From the NCBI GenBank assembly GCA_030591825.1, contig JAUVAG010000122.1:1-5278 (forward strand): a stretch of 5,278 nt of DNA, given 5' to 3'. The notes under the pieces are model-generated. The model was not told where the DNA came from. It was given only the letters and a program-made list of their open reading frames with translations, and did no database searches. The position numbers and the translations under genes are program-made. This DNA is from Dethiosulfatibacter sp. GTDB taxonomy: Bacteria > Bacillota > Clostridia > Tissierellales > Dethiosulfatibacteraceae. Of this stretch, positions 1-4,845 are shown piece after piece (positions within the stretch are counted from its first letter, which is position 1; every line of letters begins with the position of its first letter).

Positions 1-1
1 G

Positions 2-319
2 TCGATTATCATGTTTATGATTGGATTCGGTAGTTGTGCATATGTAATTAGCTGGCCGGGTGTCAAGGAAGTAAATGATCCACAATATGTGGGGGTTTCT
101 GTTGCGGTTGCCAATATTGGTGGATTCTTCGGCTCCATAGTAATTCCACAGGTTACAGCAAATGTAATCGCAGGTAATCAAGGGACTTTATCAAGGGTAG
201 AATTATACCAGAAGGCATTCTTTTGGGTGTTCATAGCAATATGTATAGGATTTGTGGCATCTATGTTTACCAAAGAAACAAGATGTGAAAATATATATAA
301 TACCAAGGAGGTTGTATAA
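2..319 (+). CDS. MFS transporter, C-terminal fragment (5' end outside window)
   Basis: The reading frame is open from base 2 to the TAA at 317-319, giving about 105 residues and no credible start, so this is the tail of a gene entering from the left. Three hydrophobic segments are visible: roughly residues 2-18 (IIMFMIGFGSCAYVI), 32-55 (the G/A-rich VAVANIGGFFGSIV stretch) and 73-90 (FFWVFIAICIGFVASM). A short charged tail with a KETRCENIY motif follows. This pattern matches transmembrane helices 10-12 and the cytoplasmic tail of 12-helix MFS carriers, including the small-residue-rich helix 11 (family knowledge). The substrate cannot be read from this part. The stop lies one base before the next gene, whose ribosome binding site sits inside this coding sequence, so the transporter and the oxidoreductase genes are probably co-transcribed. 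A carrier for a 2-oxoacid, branched-chain acid or related compound is inference only. Confidence 0.85.
   Translation, partial: SIIMFMIGFGSCAYVISWPGVKEVNDPQYVGVSVAVANIGGFFGSIVIPQVTANVIAGNQGTLSRVELYQKAFFWVFIAICIGFVASMFTKETRCENIYNTKEVV
305..311 (+). promoter_or_regulatory. Ribosome binding site that fixes the GTG start of the ferredoxin subunit
   Basis: AAGGAGG lies inside the last codons of the transporter gene, nine bases before GTG at 321. It decides for the GTG start over an in-frame ATG at 252, which has no such site and would add 23 residues unlike a ferredoxin N-terminus. Confidence 0.85.
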
Positions 320-320
320 A

Positions 321-521
321 GTGAAAGTAAAAGTAGAATCATTAAGATGCAAACAATGTGAACTGTGTGTAGTAAATTGTCCAAAAGATGCAATTACATT
401 TACAGAAGAATTCAATGAGTTTGGATATAGAACAACGGTAATAGACGATGATAAATGTATTGGATGCGGAATTTGTTACACAATGTGTCCAGATGGCGTA
501 TATGAAATAATTGGAGAATAA
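321..521 (+). CDS. 2-oxoacid:ferredoxin oxidoreductase, delta subunit (2[4Fe-4S] ferredoxin)
   Basis: This 66-residue protein carries two classical CX2CX2CX3CP motifs, at Cys10/13/16/20 and Cys46/49/52/56. Each binds one [4Fe-4S] cluster with the usual crossover of the fourth cysteine. It corresponds to the KorD/VorD/OorD ferredoxin-type delta subunit, which carries electrons from the cluster in the beta subunit to free ferredoxin. The GTG start is chosen because AAGGAGG stands nine bases upstream and translation from there gives a normal short N-terminus (VKVKVESLRC). The gene begins one base after the transporter stop and ends 12 bases before the alpha subunit, so it is the first enzyme gene of a DABC operon. 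A free-standing ferredoxin is possible from the sequence alone, but its position directly before alpha, beta and gamma makes the subunit role much more likely. Confidence 0.9.
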   Translation: MKVKVESLRCKQCELCVVNCPKDAITFTEEFNEFGYRTTVIDDDKCIGCGICYTMCPDGVYEIIGE

Positions 522-533
522 GGAGAAAAGATT

Positions 534-1592
534 ATGGGAGAAATGATAAAAGGAAACCATGCCATAGCAGAAGCGGCAGTGCGTTTTGGAGCTAGACTAT
601 ATGCGGGATATCCTATTACCCCGTCAACGGAAATAATGGAATATATCTCATGGAGAATGCCTGAGGTAGGCGGAGCCTTTGTACAGGCGGAAAGTGAAAT
701 AGCAGGAATCAACATGGTAATAGGTGGAGCTGCATGTGGAGTTAGAAGCTTTACAGCATCGTCAGGACCAGGAATTAGTTTGAAGCAGGAAGGAATTACA
801 CAGCTATATGATGAAGAACTGGCTGCAGTAATAATCAATGTTGTAAGATATGGAAACGGTATAGGAACACTTTATTCAGCACAGTGTGACTACCTTAGAG
901 AAACAAGAGGTGGAGGAAATGGAGATTACAGACCAATAGTGCTTTGTCCCTCAAGCATACAGGAAGCAGTTGACCTTTTAGGAGTGGCATTTGATCTTTC
1001 CGAAAAATACAGAACAGTAGCAGTACTGATGACAGAAGGTGCTCTTGGACAAATGATGGAACCATGTGATTTGCCTGAATTCATAGAACCGAAAAGATAT
1101 CCATGGGGATTTGATGGAAAGTATTCATACAAGAAGGTAGGTATATTCGAGAGGGATTCAATGAAGGAAGCTGTGGCGATGAATGAGAAAAATGCAGTCA
1201 TCAAGGAAAATGAACAGCGCTGGGCAGATGTAGATGTAGAAGATGCCGACTATGTATTTGTATCATTCGGACTTCCAGGAAGATCTACAGAAGGTGCAGT
1301 AGAAGAACTTAGAAAAGCTGGACATAAAGTTGGTATAATAAGACCCATAACAGCATGGCCATTCCCTGAAAAGGCATTCGAAAAAGTCAATCCAAATGTG
1401 AAGGGATTCATATCAGTGGAAGCAAATGCAACAGGACAAATGGTTGAAGACGTTGCATTGACAGTTAAAAAGAAATTTAGTGACAACAAGCCGGTATATA
1501 GCCTGGCTTATGTATATGGTATTCCAGAAATGGAAAAGATTCAAAAAGATTATGAGAAAATCGCTGCCGGCGAGATCAAGGAGGTATTCTAA
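534..1592 (+). CDS. vorB: 2-oxoacid:ferredoxin oxidoreductase, alpha subunit (VorB-like)
   Basis: This 352-residue protein is the unfused alpha subunit of a 2-oxoacid:ferredoxin oxidoreductase. The complex converts a 2-oxoacid and CoA to acyl-CoA and CO2, reducing ferredoxin in the cytoplasm. The signature GYPITPSTE lies at residues 25-33; YPITP is the conserved alpha-subunit motif that takes part in substrate and thiamine diphosphate handling. It is followed by QAESEIAGIN (51-60) and SSGPGISLKQEG (76-87), both typical of the pyrimidine-binding domain. The length is as expected for the VorB/KorA/OorA group. The sequence resembles the family usually labelled 3-methyl-2-oxobutanoate dehydrogenase VorB, especially in the GGGNGDYRPIVL stretch near residue 126, but OorA/KorA enzymes acting on 2-oxoglutarate share these motifs, so the substrate is inferred. 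The ATG at 534 is chosen because AAGGAG (520-525) lies eight bases upstream, overlapping the previous stop. The stop overlaps the beta-subunit ATG by one base (TAATG). Confidence 0.93.
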   Translation: MGEMIKGNHAIAEAAVRFGARLYAGYPITPSTEIMEYISWRMPEVGGAFVQAESEIAGINMVIGGAACGVRSFTASSGPGISLKQEGITQLYDEELAAVIINVVRYGNGIGTLYSAQCDYLRETRGGGNGDYRPIVLCPSSIQEAVDLLGVAFDLSEKYRTVAVLMTEGALGQMMEPCDLPEFIEPKRYPWGFDGKYSYKKVGIFERDSMKEAVAMNEKNAVIKENEQRWADVDVEDADYVFVSFGLPGRSTEGAVEELRKAGHKVGIIRPITAWPFPEKAFEKVNPNVKGFISVEANATGQMVEDVALTVKKKFSDNKPVYSLAYVYGIPEMEKIQKDYEKIAAGEIKEVF

Positions 1593-2332
1593 TGGCAAAA
1601 GCAAGAAAAATTCCAGAAATAGCCAAGAAGCCATCATCATTTTGTCCCGGCTGTGGTCATGGAATAGCAATCAGATTGATAACAGAATGTTTAGAGGAAA
1701 TGGGTCAGGATACAAATGTAATGTTCGGTATAGGAGTTGGGTGCTCAAGCCTTTTGGGAGGAGTACTGGAAACAGACCGTCTTCATTGCCTCCATGGAAG
1801 AGCTGGAGCAGTATGTACAGGAATGAAAAGAGTATCTCCGAATCAGATGGTAGTTTCATACCAGGGAGATGGTGATGCTTACAGTATAGGTATTGGTGAG
1901 ACAACTAGTGCAGCATATAGAAATGAAAATATATCAGTGTTTGTAGTAAACAATACAAACTACGGAATGACTGGTGGCCAGATGAGTAATACAACACTAC
2001 CAGGACAAAAGACAACTACATCAGTACTTGGAAGAGATTGTGCAATTACAGGTTCACCAATCAAGTTTCCAGAATTAGTGTCAGATCAATTCAATGTAGC
2101 ATATGCTGCAAGAGGAGCTGTAACAACACCGGCAGAAATAAACAAGACAAAAAAATATATCAAGGAAGCTTTGACAGCCCAATTGAACGGAGAAGGATAT
2201 TCAGTTGTTGAAATACTGTCAGCATGTCCAACTAACTGGGGTATGACGCCATTGCAGTCAGTAGAACATATCCATACCAAGGTTGTAGAACACTTCCCGT
2301 TGGGTGAATACAAGACAAGGGAGGCAAAATAA
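1592..2332 (+). CDS. 2-oxoacid:ferredoxin oxidoreductase, beta subunit (thiamine diphosphate-binding)
   Basis: This 246-residue protein is the thiamine diphosphate and FeS-binding beta subunit. The ThDP/Mg motif runs from GDGDAYSIG (92-100) to VVNNTNYGMTGGQ (118-130), the GDG-X(25)-NN pattern of ThDP enzymes. Cluster ligands are visible as CPGCGHG (Cys18, Cys21), GVGCSS (Cys51) and SACPTNWG (Cys212). This is the four-cysteine arrangement known for the single [4Fe-4S] cluster of archaeal-type beta subunits. Size and motifs fit KorB/VorA/OorB and not pyruvate-specific PorB in any decisive way. The ATG overlaps the alpha stop by one base, with AAGGAGG (1578-1584) seven bases upstream, which suggests translational coupling and equal subunit dosage. 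All expected cofactor residues are present, so the enzyme should be active. Confidence 0.94.
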   Translation: MAKARKIPEIAKKPSSFCPGCGHGIAIRLITECLEEMGQDTNVMFGIGVGCSSLLGGVLETDRLHCLHGRAGAVCTGMKRVSPNQMVVSYQGDGDAYSIGIGETTSAAYRNENISVFVVNNTNYGMTGGQMSNTTLPGQKTTTSVLGRDCAITGSPIKFPELVSDQFNVAYAARGAVTTPAEINKTKKYIKEALTAQLNGEGYSVVEILSACPTNWGMTPLQSVEHIHTKVVEHFPLGEYKTREAK

Positions 2333-2333
2333 T

Positions 2334-2870
2334 ATGAAAGAGATAGTATTTGCAGGCTTTGGAGGACAAGGAGTACTGACATCAGGACTCATAGTATCTG
2401 AAATTGCAGTAAGCAATGGAATGAACGCAACATGGATTCCATCATATGGATCAGCAATGAGAGGTGGAACAGCCAACTGTACAGTTAAATTTGGAAATGG
2501 AAGAATATTCAATCCAGCCCAGGAAAAACCAGATGTACTATTGGCGATGAACACACCATCATTCAATAAATTTATAGATACGGTTGCACCAAATGGAACA
2601 GTTATAGTCAATTCAGATATGGTAGAATATGATCCAAAAGTAAGAGAAGATGTGAAATATGTAGATGTACCATGTCAGACATTGGCAAAAGAGATTAATC
2701 ATTCAAAAGGTGCCAACATAATAATGACTGGTGTAATCCTCAAATCAATAGGAGAATTCACAGACCAGCAAGCTATTGATGGAATGAATGCAATGTTTGA
2801 TAAAAAAGGAAAAGGCAAGTTCAAGGAAATGAATACAAAAGCTCTTAAAATTGGTTTGACTCAGATATAG
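2334..2870 (+). CDS. 2-oxoacid:ferredoxin oxidoreductase, gamma subunit
   Basis: This 178-residue protein is the gamma subunit, with the CoA-interacting domain of the complex. It begins with the family hallmark GFGGQGV (residues 8-14). The second conserved block, PSYGSAMRGGTANC, follows at 36-49. The length is normal for KorC/VorC/OorC. The start at 2334 is preferred to an in-frame ATG at 2304. AAGGGAGG (2317-2324) lies nine bases upstream of 2334, the protein then opens directly with the KEIVFAGFGGQG strand, and 2304 would lie inside the beta gene. It begins one base after the beta stop and is the last gene of unit 1. The following 200 bases hold a new promoter, so transcription of the operon plausibly ends here. 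Confidence 0.94.
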   Translation: MKEIVFAGFGGQGVLTSGLIVSEIAVSNGMNATWIPSYGSAMRGGTANCTVKFGNGRIFNPAQEKPDVLLAMNTPSFNKFIDTVAPNGTVIVNSDMVEYDPKVREDVKYVDVPCQTLAKEINHSKGANIIMTGVILKSIGEFTDQQAIDGMNAMFDKKGKGKFKEMNTKALKIGLTQI

Positions 2871-2879
2871 TAAGTAGAT

Positions 2880-2919
2880 ATTAGTGGATGAGTGGATTGA
2901 TTTCCCCTTCTCCATTAGT
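2880..2919 (+). terminator. Possible weak terminator hairpin after the gamma subunit gene
   Basis: Ten bases after the gamma stop, TAGTGGA (2882-2888) can pair with TCCATTA (2911-2917) with one G-U pair. The stem extends outward by a G-U and an A-T pair, and inward, past bulges, by a few pairs between GAG (2890-2892) and TTC (2908-2910). The stem is imperfect and not GC-rich. No run of T follows; instead the -35 box of the next promoter starts at 2919. It may be a weak terminator, or the operon may read through into unit 2. Confidence 0.3.
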
Positions 2920-2950
2920 TGACATTTATATGTATAAATGGTATTATAAT
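2919..2950 (+). promoter_or_regulatory. Sigma-A type promoter for the FAD / FeS / Mo-W operon
   Basis: A perfect -35 box TTGACA (2919-2924) is followed after 17 bp by TATTAT (2942-2947). A perfect TATAAT (2945-2950) overlaps it but would give a 20-bp spacer, so the 17-bp pair is preferred. The predicted start of transcription is about 2954-2958, leaving a leader of about 120 nt before the ATG at 3075. It is the only convincing promoter in the gap and points at the second operon. The inverted repeats in and after it suggest strict regulation. Confidence 0.7.
2923..2940. promoter_or_regulatory. Operator candidate: 18-bp inverted repeat inside the promoter spacer
   Basis: CATTTATA (2923-2930), TG, TATAAATG (2933-2940) is an inverted repeat with perfect 8-bp arms and a 2-base centre. 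It fills almost exactly the space between the -35 and -10 boxes. A dimeric regulator bound here would block or remodel the promoter, as MerR-type activators and many repressors do. It does not match the textbook FNR, CRP, Rex or Fur boxes, so the regulator is not named. The A/T-rich composition makes chance palindromes more likely and lowers confidence. Confidence 0.5.
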
Positions 2951-2961
2951 AGCAACAATTA

Positions 2962-2989
2962 AACGGAACACCGTTCTGCAGAACAGAAC
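2962..2989. promoter_or_regulatory. Operator candidate: cluster of four CRGAAC half-sites at the start of the leader
   Basis: Four copies of CRGAAC occur within 26 bases: CGGAAC (2964-2969), its inverse GTTCTG (2973-2978), CAGAAC (2979-2984) and, sharing one base, CAGAAC (2984-2989). They form two overlapping inverted repeats. AACGG-AACA-CCGTT (2962-2975) has perfect 5-bp arms, and GTTCTGCAGAAC (2973-2984) is a perfect 12-bp palindrome. The cluster lies about 5 to 35 bases after the predicted transcription start, a typical repressor position. The GAACA/GTTC form recalls operators of TetR-family regulators, but that assignment is inference. A role as an RNA hairpin in the leader is less likely because the arms are short. 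Confidence 0.55.
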
Positions 2990-3060
2990 ATAAACGTATA
3001 TAGATTAGACAATTCTTTTATTTTATGTTGTGGATTGGAGCAGTATTTCGTTATTAATTA
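2990..3060 (+). other. A/T-rich leader of unit 2, no recognised element
   Basis: Between the CRGAAC cluster and the ribosome binding site the leader is A/T-rich. It shows no stable hairpin, upstream ORF with a ribosome binding site, or recognised riboswitch core. A small TTAATTAA palindrome (3054-3061) is probably chance. Confidence 0.4.
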
Positions 3061-3070
3061 AAGGAGGTGA
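3061..3070 (+). promoter_or_regulatory. Exceptionally strong ribosome binding site; sets the start at 3075
   Basis: AAGGAGGTGA is a full-length match to the 16S rRNA 3' end; GGAGG is seven bases before ATG 3075. It rules out an in-frame ATG at 3030 as the start. Very strong translation initiation in a promoter-controlled operon suggests a protein made in quantity once the promoter is on. Confidence 0.85.
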
Positions 3071-3074
3071 TGTC

Positions 3075-4346
3075 ATGCATGTGGTAATTATTGGAAATAG
3101 TGCAGCAGGACTTAGTGCTTTGGAATCATTCAGAAAAGAAAATAAAGATGCGAAAGTTACACTTATTTCAAAAGAAGGCGGTATAGCTTATTCCAGGGTA
3201 TTATTACCTTACTATCTTAGAGGTAAAGCAGATCATGATAATTTCTTTATTCGTGATAAAAAGTATTATGAAGATATGGATGTAGATTATATTGAAGATA
3301 CTGTTGAATGTGTGGATGACAAGAAGAAAGTAATATCTTTAGAAAAAGGTGATAAGATTTCTTATGATAAACTGCTTATCGCAACAGGCTCACGTGCAGT
3401 TAGCCCGCCAATTCCAGGATTGGACGCAGAGGGTGTATACAATATGTGGACGCTTAAAGATGCAGAAAATTTAGAAAAATACTTTATAAAAGGTAAAAGA
3501 GTGATGGTACTTGGTTCAGGATTTGTTTCCTTGCAAGCAGCCTGGGCAGCACGTTTCAAGGGTCTTGAAGTAACAATAGTGGAACTCGTATCAAGGATTA
3601 TGCCTAATGTTTTGGATGATAAGGGTGCAGAACTTTTATCCGACAGCATTAGAGAACTGGGTGCAGATTTAAGAGTCAATACAATGACTGAAAAAATAGA
3701 GAAGTTGGAAGATGGATCTTTTAGAGTGTATACTAAGGATAATGAGCCTTTTGAGGTAGACTTTATAGTAGTTGGTACAGGAGTTAGAGCAAATATTGCT
3801 TTGGTGGATGGTACTGATATAAAGACTGATAGAGGTATTTTAGTAGATGAGTTCATGGAAACATCAGTAAAAGACATATTTTCGGCTGGTGATGTTGCAC
3901 AGGGACCAACAACTTTTGGAGACAAGCACATTATTCATGCACTATGGCCTACGGCAATAGAAATGGGTAAGGTAGCAGGAAATAATCTTGCGGGAAAAAA
4001 CTTTCCATATGAAGGTAGCTTGAATATGAATACAACTCAAATGTTTGAATTGACAGTATCCTCTATGGGCAGATTTAATGAAGGCGAAGGCGATCGTGTA
4101 GAAGTATTGGACGGAAGTGTTTTCGGAGGAAAAGGTTACATAAAACTTGTATTTGAAAATGATAAAGTCATTGGAGCGACTGCCGTAGGAAGTACCAACA
4201 TTGTACCATTGTTGGGAAAACTTAGACCACTTATCAGAAAAAAAACTGTAATTGATGTACCTGTTGAGAAACTGGGTGCATATCTACATTTACAAATAGC
4301 AAAATCTAATCCGAGAAATATAATGAAATCAATAAAAAGTTCGTAA
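3075..4346 (+). CDS. FAD/NAD(P)-binding oxidoreductase, NirB-N-terminal / NarC-like electron-transfer subunit
   Basis: This 423-residue protein belongs to the two-dinucleotide-binding-domain flavoprotein family (Pyr_redox_2), which includes the NirB N-terminal half, rubredoxin reductases and clostridial NarC. The first FAD motif is VVIIGNSAAG (residues 3-12), with Ser in place of the middle Gly. ATGSR lies at 103-107. The NAD(P) motif is VLGSGFVSLQAA (145-156), with acidic Glu170 at the end of the second strand favouring NADH over NADPH. The second FAD motif is IFSAGDVA (268-275). No CXXXXC disulfide and no active-site Cys near residue 42 are present, so it is not a disulfide or CoA-disulfide reductase. 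About 140 C-terminal residues follow the GD motif, as in NirB/rubredoxin reductases. No signal peptide or membrane segment is seen. The next two genes encode FeS and Mo/W subunits, so it probably passes NAD(P)H electrons to them, or the reverse. A free-standing NADH oxidase or rubredoxin reductase is a less likely alternative. Confidence 0.9.
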   Translation: MHVVIIGNSAAGLSALESFRKENKDAKVTLISKEGGIAYSRVLLPYYLRGKADHDNFFIRDKKYYEDMDVDYIEDTVECVDDKKKVISLEKGDKISYDKLLIATGSRAVSPPIPGLDAEGVYNMWTLKDAENLEKYFIKGKRVMVLGSGFVSLQAAWAARFKGLEVTIVELVSRIMPNVLDDKGAELLSDSIRELGADLRVNTMTEKIEKLEDGSFRVYTKDNEPFEVDFIVVGTGVRANIALVDGTDIKTDRGILVDEFMETSVKDIFSAGDVAQGPTTFGDKHIIHALWPTAIEMGKVAGNNLAGKNFPYEGSLNMNTTQMFELTVSSMGRFNEGEGDRVEVLDGSVFGGKGYIKLVFENDKVIGATAVGSTNIVPLLGKLRPLIRKKTVIDVPVEKLGAYLHLQIAKSNPRNIMKSIKSS

Positions 4347-4362
4347 GAAGAGGGGGCTTAAC

Positions 4363-4845
4363 ATGTTTATCGTAACAATGGATCCCACAAAATGTGTAGG
4401 ATGTAGAAACTGCGAGTATGCTTGTTCATATAATAGAGCTGGTACATGTAGCAGTGAAGAATCAAATATTCAAGTGAATTTTTATCCTGATGAAAATGCT
4501 TGTATCCCAATGACTTGCATGCATTGTGAAGAAGCATACTGTTTAAGTGTATGTCCAGCAGGAGCAATATCAAGAAATGAAGAAACTGGTGCAGTTATAA
4601 TTAATGAAAACCTATGTGTAGGTTGTAAAATGTGCATGCTTGCATGTCCTTATGGCAATATCCATTTTGACTCTGCAAAGCAAGTGAGCAGAAAATGTAA
4701 TCTTTGCGATACTGATGAACCTAATTGTGTTAAACACTGCATAGCTGGTGCATTAAATTTTGAAGAAGTTGAAGAATATGATGGCAATAGAAAAGACTGT
4801 GATGGTATTATAATGCGTGCTTTAAAAGAAGGTGGAGATAAATAA
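4363..4845 (+). CDS. Four-cluster [4Fe-4S] ferredoxin subunit (NarB/CooF/HycB-like)
   Basis: This 160-residue protein has 16 cysteines in four groups: CX2CX2CX3C at 11/14/17/21, CX2CX4CX3CP at 52/55/60/64, CX2CX2CX3CP at 85/88/91/95 and CX2CX6CX3C at 112/115/122/126. This is the four-[4Fe-4S] fold of DmsB/HycB/CooF electron-transfer subunits. It is shorter than DmsB-type proteins (about 200 residues) and has no Tat signal or membrane anchor, so it is cytoplasmic. Extra cysteines at 29 and 47 are probably not cluster ligands. The last group lacks the usual Pro after its final Cys. It lies 16 bases after the FAD gene, with a G-rich ribosome binding site at about 4349-4356. Its stop overlaps the next ATG by one base, coupling it to the Mo/W subunit. 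It should wire the flavoprotein to the catalytic subunit. The clostridial NarB of nitrate reductase is a close architectural parallel. Confidence 0.9.
   Translation: MFIVTMDPTKCVGCRNCEYACSYNRAGTCSSEESNIQVNFYPDENACIPMTCMHCEEAYCLSVCPAGAISRNEETGAVIINENLCVGCKMCMLACPYGNIHFDSAKQVSRKCNLCDTDEPNCVKHCIAGALNFEEVEEYDGNRKDCDGIIMRALKEGGDK

Noticed and set aside
252..320. Upstream in-frame ATG as start of the ferredoxin subunit
   Set aside because: It lies inside the transporter gene without a ribosome binding site, while GTG 321 has AAGGAGG at ideal distance.
1480..1875. Plus-strand frame of 131 codons across the alpha-beta junction
   Set aside because: It overlaps two well-supported genes in another frame, has no ribosome binding site of its own, and its product has no recognisable domain.
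3054..3061. TTAATTAA palindrome before the ribosome binding site
   Set aside because: An 8-base A/T palindrome in an A/T-rich leader is expected by chance.
3030..3074. Upstream in-frame ATG as start of the FAD oxidoreductase
   Set aside because: It would place the very strong AAGGAGGTGA site inside the coding sequence and add residues before the normal beta-strand of the FAD motif.
2951..3074. Moco/Tuco or other riboswitch in the leader before the Mo/W operon
   Set aside because: The leader is long enough to prompt the question, but I see no conserved core or stable multi-stem fold; the GAAC repeats look like DNA operators instead.
3362..3931. Long minus-strand open frame of 189 codons opposite the FAD oxidoreductase gene
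   Set aside because: It is Ser/Thr/Pro-rich, has no family motif and lies wholly antisense to a clear flavoprotein gene; it is a shadow of that gene's codon pattern.
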